Both the position numbers and the translations under genes were made by a program. From Anoxynatronum sibiricum (lineage in GTDB: Bacteria > Bacillota > Clostridia > Peptostreptococcales > Tindalliaceae), in assembly GCF_039414295.1 (NCBI RefSeq), contig NZ_JBCITM010000029.1, positions 1 to 30,488 on the forward strand: a stretch of DNA of 30,488 nt, given 5' to 3'. Positions 5,297 to 13,416 of this stretch are shown here, in pieces. The stretch's first letter is position 1, and the number at the start of each line of letters is the position of its first letter. The notes under the pieces were generated by a model that saw only the letters and a list, made by a program, of their open reading frames with translations, was not told the origin of the DNA and did no database searches.

Positions 5297-7594
5297 TTAT
5301 GAAGGTTTGCAAAATAGAGAGGCTTTGAGATCGTTGCTTCCACCACTCAGCTCATCAAAGTGAACCGCGCAGTTTCTTCCTCGATCCTTCGCTTGATAGA
5401 GGGCCAGATCAGCTGCATGAATCAGTTGATCTGGATAATAAAGACTTGATGGTATGAGCGTGGCCACACCCAGCGTCACTGTCAAACAGTTTTGATCCTT
5501 CTTTTCTCCAAGAGGAATGGCCAGTTCATCAATTCTATCAACAATTTTTTCTGCCAACTGAACAGCACCTTCTCTGTCGGTATTATGTAATACCGCAGCA
5601 AACTCATCACCGCCGTAGCGACCAATAAAATCCGTTTTTCGCCGTAGTGATTTTTCTAATGTTTTTGCCACATCCACCAGAATACGGTCACCCGTCTGGT
5701 GTCCAAATTGATCGTTGAAAGCTTTAAAGTAATCCACATCCACCAGTATCAAAGAAATAGGTAATTGATCACGCCGAGAGCGCTCCCATTCTTCTTGCAG
5801 ATAAGCATCCAACTTGCGTCGATTTGCAATACCAGTCAAACTGTCGATTTCTGAAAGCTCTTTTAACTGGCGATTCAGCTTTTCAAGTTCCTGTTGTGTC
5901 TCTTGTCGAATGGCCACTTCCTGAGCCAGTTCCTGAGACTGTCTGGCATTGTTAATGGCAATGGCCGCATAGGATGCCAGTATGCGCAACGTGTCAAGAT
6001 TATACTGTGTATAGGCATGTTTTCGCCGGCTTTGTACCGTCATCACGCCAATCACCTGTTCGTTGACCATCAATGGGCAGAACAGCAGGGAAGGCATGAG
6101 TTCTCCGCTGGTGCTTTCATATCCCTTAATATATTGCTGATACTCATTTTCAAGATCATTAACAAATACTTCCCGGCGGTTTTTAAAACACCAGACTGCA
6201 TAGCTTGTTTCACTGGACAGCGGGATGGAAAACGTAGGAATCACTTGTCCTTTTTCCATGTAAAAAGGATATTCCAACACATCTTCATTACTCCGATAGA
6301 CACCAATCCCCAGCACATCAGCTTCCATAAGGCTATTGGTGTGTTGGTATATCTGTTCAAAAACATGATTTATGTTCAACGTTGCCGTGATTTTTTGGCC
6401 TATCTCACTGATAATCTGCATTTGTTCGTAGGACTGCTTCAATGCTTTCGACTGCAGTTCCAGTCTGCTAGCCTGTTCTTTCAATTGCTCGGTCAAAACC
6501 TCGTAGGCCCGGTGCTTCTCCAGATACTCATCAGCTTCCATTTGGAAGGCGATACTTCTCAGCTTGTTCTGTTGCTCAACCGCTGCCATTTGCTTATGAA
6601 GGTTGTGATATTTCTTATAATAGAGCACACTTTTGCTCAAATCACCCTCTGCCTCATAGTGTGTGGCAATCAGGCTGTAGAATTTCACTATGAGAATATC
6701 AATCTCAAGCCCTTTGGCAATGCTTAATCCCCGAAGAAGATGGATGAGTGCCTGATCCGAATCACCGGCTTCTTTTGTTGCATGATACAAGTCAACGCAC
6801 AGATCAAGGCGAAGGTTCACGTCTGCTGTTTCAGAGATGATATCTAAACAGCGCTGATATAGTTCAATCGACTCCTCCAGACAGCCTTGACGATGGGCGA
6901 TCTTTCCCATGAGATGAAGACTGTAACCCTCTCCCACAAAATGATCTTCCAGCCGGCTTACCTGAAGACTTTCTCCGGCGTACTGCCGGGCTTTCTCCAA
7001 ATCTCCCATTTCACAATAAACCATCCCAATGTTCACCAAAGGGAATGCCATGTCAGCTCTTCGATGATGGCGCTTATGACGGGATAAACTCTCATGGTAA
7101 TACATCAGAGCAGTGCCGTAGTCTTTGAGTGTTTTGTATACTTCTCCAAAGTTGTTCAGTAGCCCGGCAGCCATCCGTTCATAATGAATGGCATCTGCCA
7201 ACTTCAACCCTTGCCCGTAGAATTCCAGGGTGCGATCAAAGTTGTGCATATATAAATAGACATTCCCCAGGGCGTTTAGAATCTCCACTTCCAATCGGTG
7301 TTCTTCAACTTCTTTTGCAAGTTCCAGCCCTTTTGTCAGCTCCTGAACAGCTTGGCTCAGTTTCCCTCCCAACCAATGGCTGCGCCCTATGCACAGCAGG
7401 CTCTTCATTTGCCCGGGAAGATCACCGTTTTCCACCGCCAGTTCATGGGCTTTCTGTGCATAGGCCAATGAATCAGCAGGGTTGCTTCTTTCCATTTTTT
7501 CCGCCAGTGCATTCAGCTCGCCAACAGATTTTCCGGCATGTCTATTCAGATGATGACCATCTGTGGATTGCTGCATCTTTGTAGACTCATTCAA
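5297..7594 (-). CDS. Diguanylate cyclase with TPR repeats, GAF domain and GGDEF domain
   Basis: A soluble 765-residue regulator. Residues about 25-340 are tetratricopeptide repeats, 345-395 a coiled coil, 405-550 a GAF sensor domain, 552-585 a second coiled coil, and 583-748 a GGDEF domain. The catalytic motif is intact (RYGGDEF, 659-665). An inhibitory I-site RxxD (Arg652-Asp655) lies exactly five residues before it, so an active, feedback-inhibited c-di-GMP synthase is expected. No membrane segments or signal peptide are seen, so it is cytoplasmic. The TPR array may bind a partner protein or peptide and the GAF domain a small ligand; neither is known. The start is a TTG preceded by GGAGGTG at 8 bases; the next in-frame ATG is six codons in. 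Monocistronic by appearance. Confidence 0.93.
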   Translation of the reverse strand: MNESTKMQQSTDGHHLNRHAGKSVGELNALAEKMERSNPADSLAYAQKAHELAVENGDLPGQMKSLLCIGRSHWLGGKLSQAVQELTKGLELAKEVEEHRLEVEILNALGNVYLYMHNFDRTLEFYGQGLKLADAIHYERMAAGLLNNFGEVYKTLKDYGTALMYYHESLSRHKRHHRRADMAFPLVNIGMVYCEMGDLEKARQYAGESLQVSRLEDHFVGEGYSLHLMGKIAHRQGCLEESIELYQRCLDIISETADVNLRLDLCVDLYHATKEAGDSDQALIHLLRGLSIAKGLEIDILIVKFYSLIATHYEAEGDLSKSVLYYKKYHNLHKQMAAVEQQNKLRSIAFQMEADEYLEKHRAYEVLTEQLKEQASRLELQSKALKQSYEQMQIISEIGQKITATLNINHVFEQIYQHTNSLMEADVLGIGVYRSNEDVLEYPFYMEKGQVIPTFSIPLSSETSYAVWCFKNRREVFVNDLENEYQQYIKGYESTSGELMPSLLFCPLMVNEQVIGVMTVQSRRKHAYTQYNLDTLRILASYAAIAINNARQSQELAQEVAIRQETQQELEKLNRQLKELSEIDSLTGIANRRKLDAYLQEEWERSRRDQLPISLILVDVDYFKAFNDQFGHQTGDRILVDVAKTLEKSLRRKTDFIGRYGGDEFAAVLHNTDREGAVQLAEKIVDRIDELAIPLGEKKDQNCLTVTLGVATLIPSSLYYPDQLIHAADLALYQAKDRGRNCAVHFDELSGGSNDLKASLFCKPS

Positions 7595-7839
7595 TTGGGG
7601 GGCACCTCCGTACCAGTCTATCCTTCATTTCTCCGTTGATCTCTGCAGGGCATTTAGGCCCTCGTGTGTTTATATATCCATTATACGGTGAATCGAATCA
7701 TCATTCCAGTACTTTTTACCTATTTTATTTGGCAAGACAAATAAAATGCAAAATCCACTTACATTAATTGCATTTGGACTGTTCACCGGCCAGCACCCTA
7801 TGTGAAGATTCATTTCACAGCGGCACACCCGGCAGTTCT
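7595..7839 (-). other. Intergenic region between uppP and the diguanylate cyclase gene
   Basis: No gene is supported here. On the minus strand a good -10 hexamer TATAAT lies at 7685-7680 without a convincing -35, so a promoter for the diguanylate cyclase is likely but incomplete or activator-dependent. Upstream of it are two overlapping inverted repeats at 7722-7775. A 6-bp hairpin TGTGAA/TTCACA (7801-7819) follows the uppP stop but has no U-tract. Confidence 0.5.
7722..7775. repeat. Overlapping inverted repeats upstream of the diguanylate cyclase gene
   Basis: ATTTTATTTG (7722-7731) and CAAATAAAAT (7738-7747) form a perfect 10-bp palindrome with a 6-base centre. AAATGCAA (7744-7751) and TTGCATTT (7768-7775) form a second, 8-bp pair overlapping the first by four bases. 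They lie about 40-90 bases upstream of the TATAAT at 7680-7685. They could be operator sites or, for transcripts coming from uppP, weak A+T-rich 3' hairpins. Confidence 0.5.
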
Positions 7840-8685
7840 TTATCGCCACATCAGCGCTGCAGCAATGGTACCCAAACCTATGGCCCATGTATAAAAGGAA
7901 AAATAGTACAAGCGCTCTTTTTTAATGAGATTAATCAGTGCCCGTATGGCAAAGACCCCCGCCAGGAAAGAAGCCAGAATTCCCGCCAGCAGCACCAGCA
8001 CTGTCACATCCCCCATACCGTAGGTAAAGGCATCTTTGATTTCCAACAACGTCGCCGCCAGAATCGCCGGAAAAGACAGCAGGAAGGAATAGCGTGTGGC
8101 CGTTTCCTTATTGATTCCCTGAAATAACGCACCGGCAATGGTGGACCCTGAACGGGAAATTCCTGGAGTGATGGCAAAGCCCTGGAAGACACCCACTGCA
8201 AAAGCATTCTTCCATGTCATTTGCTGCAACGATTTGCGGGTTCGGGTTTTTGTTGGCTGCGATCTCTCTGCAAACCACAGTAAGGTTCCGGTGATCAACA
8301 GAGAAAATCCTATCACCAGGCGAGAAGTGTAAAAGGCTGAAAAAACGTCTTTCAGCAAGAGTCCCATCACTCCCGTTGGAATGGTTCCCACAATGATAAA
8401 GAGTCCCAGGCGGCGGTACTCATTTTCTAGACCCAGACCCCGCCGGTGAACCAGATCGTTGCACATGTGAAAAAAAGCCACCACGATACGATAAAGATCC
8501 TGGCGGTAAACCACCAATACCGAAAAAAGTGTTCCCACATGAAGCATCACGGTCAAAAAGAAAATTCGGTCTTCAGGTACATTTAGCAGCAGCTGGGTGA
8601 TGGCCAAATGGCCGGAACTGCTCACTGGTAAAAACTCTGTCAATCCCTGGACGATCCCCAGAACAATCGCTTTCCATAATGCCAT
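7840..8685 (-). CDS. uppP: Undecaprenyl-diphosphatase (UppP/BacA family)
   Basis: A 281-residue polytopic membrane enzyme, the usual length for the family. It dephosphorylates undecaprenyl diphosphate so the lipid carrier can be reused for peptidoglycan and other wall polymers, and raised activity is known to give bacitracin resistance. Both active-site blocks are present: EFLPVSSSGH near residues 17-26 and PGISRSGST in the second half. The start at 8685 has AGGAGG at 8691-8698. The gene follows the YjbQ-family gene by 14 bases, and its ribosome binding site overlaps that gene's stop region, so they form a two-gene operon. No functional link between the two is known. Confidence 0.95.
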   Translation of the reverse strand: MALWKAIVLGIVQGLTEFLPVSSSGHLAITQLLLNVPEDRIFFLTVMLHVGTLFSVLVVYRQDLYRIVVAFFHMCNDLVHRRGLGLENEYRRLGLFIIVGTIPTGVMGLLLKDVFSAFYTSRLVIGFSLLITGTLLWFAERSQPTKTRTRKSLQQMTWKNAFAVGVFQGFAITPGISRSGSTIAGALFQGINKETATRYSFLLSFPAILAATLLEIKDAFTYGMGDVTVLVLLAGILASFLAGVFAIRALINLIKKERLYYFSFYTWAIGLGTIAAALMWR

Positions 8686-8699
8686 GAATAATCCTCCTA

Positions 8700-9116
8700 T
8701 TAGTCAATATGACATCTGTTGATGTCAGGATGAAATTGAATCCATACTTTACGTTGCCGCGGCCCATCAAACTCACAAAAATAAAGGCCCTGCCAGGTTC
8801 CCCGCTGCCATCTGCCGTTTCTCAGCAGCAGTGTCTGTGATGCGCCCATAAGGCTGGCTTTCAGATGGGCCGCTGTATTGCCTTCGGCGTGACGGTAGTT
8901 GTCTTCCCAGGGAACAAGTTTTTGCAGTGCTTGAATCAGATCGGCAGTGACATGTGCATCTGCATTTTCATTGATGGTCACACCAGCAGTGGTATGGGGC
9001 ACATAAATGGTCACTGTACCGTCTTTCCATTGGTGTTGCTCAATGATTCTTTCCACTTCGCTGGTGATTTCCAGCCAGTGATCCCGATGCCGGGTGGTCA
9101 GATTCAGTTCAATCAC
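8700..9116 (-). CDS. YjbQ/UPF0047 family protein
   Basis: A 138-residue protein of the secondary thiamine-phosphate synthase-like (YjbQ, UPF0047) family, with the signature HTTAGVTINE near residues 41-50, HAEGN in the middle, and the C-terminal FCEFDGPRQRKV block. Members form compact trimers with a cluster of conserved polar residues. Weak thiamin-phosphate synthase activity has been reported for the E. coli member, but the physiological role is unsettled. The start is a GTG at 9116 with AAGGAGA seven bases upstream. It heads the pair with uppP. Nothing about the neighbours points to thiamin. Confidence 0.88.
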   Translation of the reverse strand: MIELNLTTRHRDHWLEITSEVERIIEQHQWKDGTVTIYVPHTTAGVTINENADAHVTADLIQALQKLVPWEDNYRHAEGNTAAHLKASLMGASQTLLLRNGRWQRGTWQGLYFCEFDGPRQRKVWIQFHPDINRCHID

Positions 9117-9226
9117 GTGGTTTCTCCTTCCTTGGTTTGCTGTCGATATTTATGTGGTTCTCTTGGCATTCTGGCTCATGATGAACCTGTTGTTTTCTTT
9201 ATGCAGGTGCATTGTCTTACCTTCTT

Positions 9227-9255
9227 TTGATTTCCTGCCCGAATCAGGCTATAAT
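9227..9255 (+). promoter_or_regulatory. cobO promoter
   Basis: TTGATT at 9227-9232 and a perfect TATAAT at 9250-9255 are 17 bases apart. The start is expected near 9262, giving a leader of about 50 bases before the cobO ATG. That is too short to hold a cobalamin riboswitch, and none is seen. Confidence 0.8.
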
Positions 9256-9310
9256 GAATGTGAATACTCGTGATAGCCACATTCAGCAAAGATCATCAAG
9301 GAGGAATATC

Positions 9311-9853
9311 ATGTCTGCCAACGAACGTGAGCCTGTTAAAGATCAAGGTTATATTCAGGTGTATACCGGAAACGGAAAAGGGAAAACCACAGCCGCTCTG
9401 GGGCTGGCCCTGCGAGCCATTTGCGCGGGAAAAAAAGTGTTTATGGGTCAGTTTATCAAGGGGATGGTCTACAGTGAATTAAATGCCGTTCAGTGGCTTC
9501 CAGGGCTTGTCATTGAACAGTTTGGACGAGACTGTTTCATTCGCAACAACCCCACCGAGGAAGACACGCGCATTGCACTTCAGGGGCTGGAAAGAGCCCG
9601 GGAAGTACTGCAAGCCGGTGACTACGATGTGGTCATTCTGGATGAAATCAATGTGGCCCTCTATTACCAGCTGTTTACCCAAGAAGCTGTACTGGCACTT
9701 ATGGCTGAAAAACCAACCCATGTGGAGTTGGTTCTCACCGGAAGATATGCACCGGAAACCATCATGAACGCAGCCGATCTGGTAACCGAAATGAAGGAAG
9801 TCAAACACTATTATACCAAAGGTGTCAATGCCCGCAAAGGCATCGAAAACTAA
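9311..9853 (+). CDS. cobO: Cob(I)yrinic acid a,c-diamide adenosyltransferase (CobO/BtuR/CobA type)
   Basis: A 180-residue P-loop protein that transfers the adenosyl group of ATP to the cobalt of cob(I)alamin or cobyrinic acid diamide, making adenosyl-B12 in biosynthesis or salvage. The P-loop is GNGKGKTT (residues 20-27), and a Walker-B-like stretch VVILDEINVAL follows in the second half. The length fits the CobO family. The start at 9311 is set by AAGGAGG at 9298-9304 and by the upstream promoter; an in-frame ATG at 9212 lies upstream of the -35 box and cannot be used. No other B12 genes are nearby. It converges on rpsI with a shared terminator. Confidence 0.93.
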   Translation: MSANEREPVKDQGYIQVYTGNGKGKTTAALGLALRAICAGKKVFMGQFIKGMVYSELNAVQWLPGLVIEQFGRDCFIRNNPTEEDTRIALQGLERAREVLQAGDYDVVILDEINVALYYQLFTQEAVLALMAEKPTHVELVLTGRYAPETIMNAADLVTEMKEVKHYYTKGVNARKGIEN

Positions 9854-9904
9854 ATCACGATGCGCCAATACCTTGATCATTTAAAACAGAAGTTATCAAA
9901 ATTG

Positions 9905-9937
9905 AAAACCCCCAACCGCAATGGTTAGGGGCTTTCT
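9905..9937. terminator. Bidirectional terminator between cobO and rpsI
   Basis: CCCC-AACC (about 9910-9917) pairs with GGTT-A-GGGG (9923-9931) around a 5-base loop, with one unpaired A. It is followed by CTTTCTTG on the plus strand and by TTTTCAATTTTG on the minus strand. It therefore serves both cobO and the end of the long ribosomal protein cluster after rpsI. Confidence 0.82.
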
Positions 9938-9951
9938 TGTGAGTGGTAATC

Positions 9952-10344
9952 TTAACGTTTTGAGAACTGTGGCGCACGCCGAGCTTTCTTAAGACCGTAT
10001 TTCTTACGTTCAACCATTCTGGCATCACGTGTCAGGAATCCGGCTTTCTTAAGAATATCTTTCAGTTCACCATCTGCTCTTACCAGCGCACGGGAGATCC
10101 CATGGCGCAGAGCACCTGATTGACCGGTGAAACCGCCACCATGTACGCGGGCAAGTACGTCGTACTTGCTCAGTGTGTTGGTGATGGTCAGCGGGCTTCT
10201 CACTTCACGGCGAAGAGTTTCATAATCCATGTATTCTTCAAGATCTTGATCATTAATGGTGATTTTGCCTTGTCCAGGAACCAGTCGAACTCTGGCTACA
10301 GAGGTTTTACGACGGCCTGTTCCCCAGTAAACAACATTTGACAT
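9952..10344 (-). CDS. rpsI: 30S ribosomal protein S9
   Basis: A 130-residue S9, full length. It starts with YWGTGRRKTSVARV and ends in the invariant basic tail RRAPQFSKR, whose final Arg reaches the P-site tRNA in known structures. It follows rplM by 27 bases in the conserved rplM-rpsI pair and is the last gene of the cluster before the terminator at 9905-9937. Confidence 0.98.
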   Translation of the reverse strand: MSNVVYWGTGRRKTSVARVRLVPGQGKITINDQDLEEYMDYETLRREVRSPLTITNTLSKYDVLARVHGGGFTGQSGALRHGISRALVRADGELKDILKKAGFLTRDARMVERKKYGLKKARRAPQFSKR

Positions 10345-10371
10345 TATATTCGCTCCTTTCCTGAAAAATGA

Positions 10372-10800
10372 CTACAGTTCCAGCATTTCAGGTTTTTGTG
10401 CCTGATGCTGATGTTCGGTGCCGGCATAGACTTTCAGCTTTTTGTACATTTGCCGACCCAACCGGTTTTTGGGGAGCATGCCCTTCACAGAATGCTCAAT
10501 CAAACGCTCCGGATGTTTCTGCAGCACTGTTCGCAAAGAAACTTTTCTCTGCCCGCCGGGATACCCAGTGTGACGTACATGAAACTCCTGGTCCCATTTT
10601 TTACCGGTTAATGTGACTTTGTCTGCATTAATGACAATCACATAATCACCGGTATCCACGTGGCTGGTATATTCAGGCTTGTGTTTTCCCATCAGAATCA
10701 TGGCGATTTGAGTTGATAAACGACCGAGGGTTTTGCCTTCGGCATCAACGACAAACCATTTTTTTTCAATTTCATTTGCTTTTGCCATATATGACTTCAT
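10372..10800 (-). CDS. rplM: 50S ribosomal protein L13
   Basis: A 142-residue L13, with KWFVVDAEGKTLGRLS near the N terminus and the KGMLPKNRLGR block at about 100-110. L13 is an early assembly protein that binds 23S rRNA. The ATG at 10800 is chosen because GGGAGG lies just upstream; a second ATG four codons in is less well spaced. It has its own strong promoter (10937-10965) and a leader of about 130 bases with stable hairpins, in keeping with the L13 autoregulatory leaders known from Firmicutes. Confidence 0.98.
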   Translation of the reverse strand: MKSYMAKANEIEKKWFVVDAEGKTLGRLSTQIAMILMGKHKPEYTSHVDTGDYVIVINADKVTLTGKKWDQEFHVRHTGYPGGQRKVSLRTVLQKHPERLIEHSVKGMLPKNRLGRQMYKKLKVYAGTEHQHQAQKPEMLEL

Positions 10801-10930
10801 GATTAACCTCCCTTATAAAGACTGCTGAATGGTATCATTCTGTTTGATACCTGGCCTCTCTTGCAGCGCTTCACCGACGCTGCTGTGTTGCTTTATACTA
10901 AAGACCCGGGGCGGGATCTTTTAGACACAC
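10801..10930 (-). promoter_or_regulatory. Structured 5' leader of rplM (probable L13 leader)
   Basis: Three hairpins follow the predicted start near 10930. AAAGA(T)CCCG pairs with CGGGTCTTT (10921-10900, one bulge), GCAGCG pairs with CGCTGC (10883-10863), and GGTATC pairs with GATACC (10851-10831). Firmicute rplM transcripts carry an L13-binding leader in this position, so that is the likely identity. I cannot confirm a match to the family consensus by eye. Confidence 0.6.
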
Positions 10931-10936
10931 TCTCAT

Positions 10937-10965
10937 ATTCTAATACACGGATCCTGCTGTGTCAA
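10937..10965 (-). promoter_or_regulatory. rplM-rpsI promoter
   Basis: On the minus strand a perfect TTGACA (10965-10960) and TAGAAT (10942-10937) are spaced by 17 bases. It begins 10 bases beyond the truA stop codon. No terminator lies between truA and this promoter, so read-through from truA also contributes. Confidence 0.85.
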
Positions 10966-10975
10966 TAGTGGAACG

Positions 10976-11734
10976 CTAAAATAATGGCAATTCTCCGGCT
11001 TCATAATACACCCTGTCCAAAAAGAGTCCCTGTGGTGGCGCCGTCAACTTCCGGTAATTTGCTTCCGGATGATTTAATCGCTCCCGGATCGCTTCCAGGG
11101 GCATTTTCCCTAGGCCAACCTGTACCACAGCTGCTGACAACATGCGCACCATCTTGTAAAGGAATCCGTTACCCTGGTAGGTGATCCTAAGATGTGGTTC
11201 GTTGTAATGAAGGCTTGCTTTCCAAATCGTACGCACCGTGTCTTTCACATCGCTGTTGGCAGCCCGAAAAGCTGCAAAATCGTGGGTACCTGTGACCATC
11301 TCCAAAGCGGCTTCCATTTTAGCTGTATCAGGCCACTGGCGCAGCTGCCATGTAACATTTCTCAGCAGAGCACTTCCTTGGGGATGCACATAAAAATGGT
11401 AACTGTATGCCTTGCCCAGGGCACTGTAACGGGCATGAAAGTCTGGTGATGCTTCGCGGGTTTCCAACACACAAATGTCTGGCGGAAGATGTGTGTTCAG
11501 TGCCGGTGCAAACCGGTTCGCCGGGATGCGGCTCTTGGTTTTGAAGCTGGCACACTGCCCCCGGGCATGAACACCTGCATCTGTGCGTCCCGAGCCATGA
11601 ACAGTGATTTTTTCTCCTGTCAGCGCTGTCAGCGCAGCTGTCAGCTTTTCCTGTATGCTGATTCCATTGGGCTGTATCTGCCAGCCACAATAATCTGTTC
11701 CATCATATTCAATGATCATCTGAATGGTCTGCAT
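10976..11734 (-). CDS. truA: tRNA pseudouridine(38-40) synthase TruA
   Basis: A 252-residue enzyme that makes pseudouridine at positions 38-40 of the tRNA anticodon arm. The catalytic Asp52 is in GSGRTDAGVHA. The YDGTDYCGWQ block near the N terminus and KMVRMLSAA near the C terminus are typical. The reading frame stays open upstream to 11803, but that extension overlaps ecfT and has no homology to the family. The ATG at 11734, with AGGAGG 11 bases upstream, gives the normal length. It is the fourth gene of the ecfA1-ecfA2-ecfT-truA unit, an order common in Firmicutes, with no known functional tie to the transporter. Confidence 0.95.
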   Translation of the reverse strand: MQTIQMIIEYDGTDYCGWQIQPNGISIQEKLTAALTALTGEKITVHGSGRTDAGVHARGQCASFKTKSRIPANRFAPALNTHLPPDICVLETREASPDFHARYSALGKAYSYHFYVHPQGSALLRNVTWQLRQWPDTAKMEAALEMVTGTHDFAAFRAANSDVKDTVRTIWKASLHYNEPHLRITYQGNGFLYKMVRMLSAAVVQVGLGKMPLEAIRERLNHPEANYRKLTAPPQGLFLDRVYYEAGELPLF

Positions 11735-11762
11735 CTCTTCTGCAACCTCCTGCTCACAGGCT

Positions 11763-12560
11763 TCAATACCACCGAAGCCAGAGCATGATGCCCATAAAGG
11801 CACTCATCAGTACCAGCCCTGCTGCATCTGCCTGCTGCCATTTCAGCGCTTTCATCCGGGTACGGTTTTCGCCTCCCCGGTAGCACCGCGCTTCCATAGC
11901 CATGGCCAAGTCATCAGCACGTCTGAAAGAGCTGATGAACAGCGGCACCAACAGGGGCACCAGGCTTTGCGCACGGTGAATGAGATTTCCACTTTCAAAA
12001 TCAGCGCCTCGAGCCATCTGTGCTTTCATGATTTTATCTGTTTCTTCCAGAAGTGTGGGGATAAATCTAAGGGCTATGGTCATCATCATGGCCAGCTCGT
12101 GAGCAGGTACCCCCACTCTTTTCAGTGGATTCAGCAAATGTTCAATACCATCTGTGAGGGTGATGGGTGAAGTGGTGAGGGTCAACATGGAGGTTCCCAT
12201 GATCAAAAAGATCAGGCGCAAGGCCATAAAAACACCTTGGCGCAAGCCTTCCCATGTCATATTGACTGGCCCCAGCTGAAAAAACACGGTTCCTCTGGTC
12301 ATAAACAGATTGATGAAAAAAGTAACCATAATCAGCACCATCAGTGGACGAAGTCCCTTGAGCACGTATCGCAAGGGTACTTTGGAACCCGCAATAACCA
12401 TCAGCAGAAGTGCCATCACCACCAGATAGGCTTTAAAGTCGCGGATCATAAAGAGCCCGGCCATGAACACAAAGGTGCCGATAATCTTTGTCCGGGGATC
12501 CAGTCTGTGAATCAGAGATCCCGTGGGATAATGTTGTCCGATGGTGATGTCTTTAAGCAT
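11763..12560 (-). CDS. ecfT: ECF transporter transmembrane scaffold subunit EcfT
   Basis: A 265-residue membrane protein that couples the two ATPases to vitamin-binding S components. Several hydrophobic segments are followed by a cytoplasmic coupling region carrying the two Ala-Arg motifs (MARGADFE and MEARCY) that contact EcfA1 and EcfA2. The first motif is canonical ARG; the second reads ARC. The start overlaps the end of ecfA2 by 8 bases, implying translational coupling. No S component is encoded next to it, so this is the shared (group II) type of module; folT in this window is a plausible client. Confidence 0.95.
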   Translation of the reverse strand: MLKDITIGQHYPTGSLIHRLDPRTKIIGTFVFMAGLFMIRDFKAYLVVMALLLMVIAGSKVPLRYVLKGLRPLMVLIMVTFFINLFMTRGTVFFQLGPVNMTWEGLRQGVFMALRLIFLIMGTSMLTLTTSPITLTDGIEHLLNPLKRVGVPAHELAMMMTIALRFIPTLLEETDKIMKAQMARGADFESGNLIHRAQSLVPLLVPLFISSFRRADDLAMAMEARCYRGGENRTRMKALKWQQADAAGLVLMSAFMGIMLWLRWY

Positions 12561-13416
12561 GCTGACTCCCTCTCAAATAACTCAGAATGACTTCTTTTGC
12601 CTCTTCAACGGTAAACACATCTTCTGGCAATGCGCATCCCCGTTGGTTCATGGATTTCATTAAATGAGTGATCTGCGGCACTCCCAATCCAATTTCTTCC
12701 AGCGTTTCTGCCTGTTGAAAGATGGTGCGTGGGCTGCCTGTTAAGGCAATGGTTCCCTGATGCATGACAATGATCCGATCCACCAATCGCCCGATGTCTT
12801 CCATGCTGTGAGAAACCAAGATGACCGTCAGTTGTTGCTGGCGATGCAGGGTTTTGATCTGATCCAGAATTTCATCCCTGCCCCGCGGGTCCAAGCTGGC
12901 TGTTGGTTCGTCCAGAATCAGTATATCCGGTTTCATGGCCAGCACACCTGCAATAGCCACCCGGCGGCGCTGCCCGCCGCTCAAATCAAAAGGAGAACGG
13001 TCTTTCAGGCCTTCATAGGGGAGCTTGACCATTTCCATTGCTTCTTTGACACGCTTTTGAATCTCCTGCTCATCAAGGTCCAGATTGGCCGGTCCAAAGG
13101 CAATATCTTTTGCAACCGTCTCTTCAAAAAGTTGATATTCCGGGTACTGAAAAACCAGCCCCACTTTTTTGCGAATATCTTTCAGTTTAATCCCCGGCTT
13201 CGTAATATCCGTCCCGTCGATCCAGATACTGCCGGAAGTAGGCTTCAAAAGACCGTTCAGATGCTGAATGAGAGTGGATTTACCTGATCCGGTGTGACCG
13301 ATGAGCCCAATGAACTCACCGGGCTCAATGGTCACATTGATATTCTTCAGAGCATGGGTTTCAAAGGGGCTTCCAGGGTTATAGGTATGTGTCAGTTCTT
13401 GGATTTTAATTGACAT
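12553..13416 (-). CDS. ecfA2: ECF transporter ATPase subunit EcfA2
   Basis: A 287-residue ABC ATPase. Walker A is GHTGSGKST, the Q-loop is QYPEYQLF, the signature is LSGGQRRRVAIAG, Walker B is ILILDEPTASLDP, and the switch histidine is in VSHSMED. Presence of the N-terminal HTYNPGSPFE block and YPEYQ identifies it as EcfA2, the partner of EcfA1 in the heterodimer. It overlaps ecfA1 by 25 bases and ecfT by 8, so the three subunits are probably made in balanced amounts. Confidence 0.95.
   Translation of the reverse strand: MSIKIQELTHTYNPGSPFETHALKNINVTIEPGEFIGLIGHTGSGKSTLIQHLNGLLKPTSGSIWIDGTDITKPGIKLKDIRKKVGLVFQYPEYQLFEETVAKDIAFGPANLDLDEQEIQKRVKEAMEMVKLPYEGLKDRSPFDLSGGQRRRVAIAGVLAMKPDILILDEPTASLDPRGRDEILDQIKTLHRQQQLTVILVSHSMEDIGRLVDRIIVMHQGTIALTGSPRTIFQQAETLEEIGLGVPQITHLMKSMNQRGCALPEDVFTVEEAKEVILSYLRGSQHA

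Noticed and set aside
7670..7888. 72-codon minus-strand frame between uppP and the cyclase gene
   Set aside because: It overlaps uppP in another frame, spans the inverted repeats and the -10 element, and is rich in Cys and Ile without any family resemblance.
9212..9310. Upstream start for cobO at 9212
   Set aside because: It precedes the -35 and -10 boxes at 9227-9255, so the codons would not be transcribed. The start at 9311 has AAGGAGG.
11735..11803. Longer truA reading from 11803
   Set aside because: The extension overlaps ecfT by 41 bases and carries no TruA similarity. The ATG at 11734 gives the family length.
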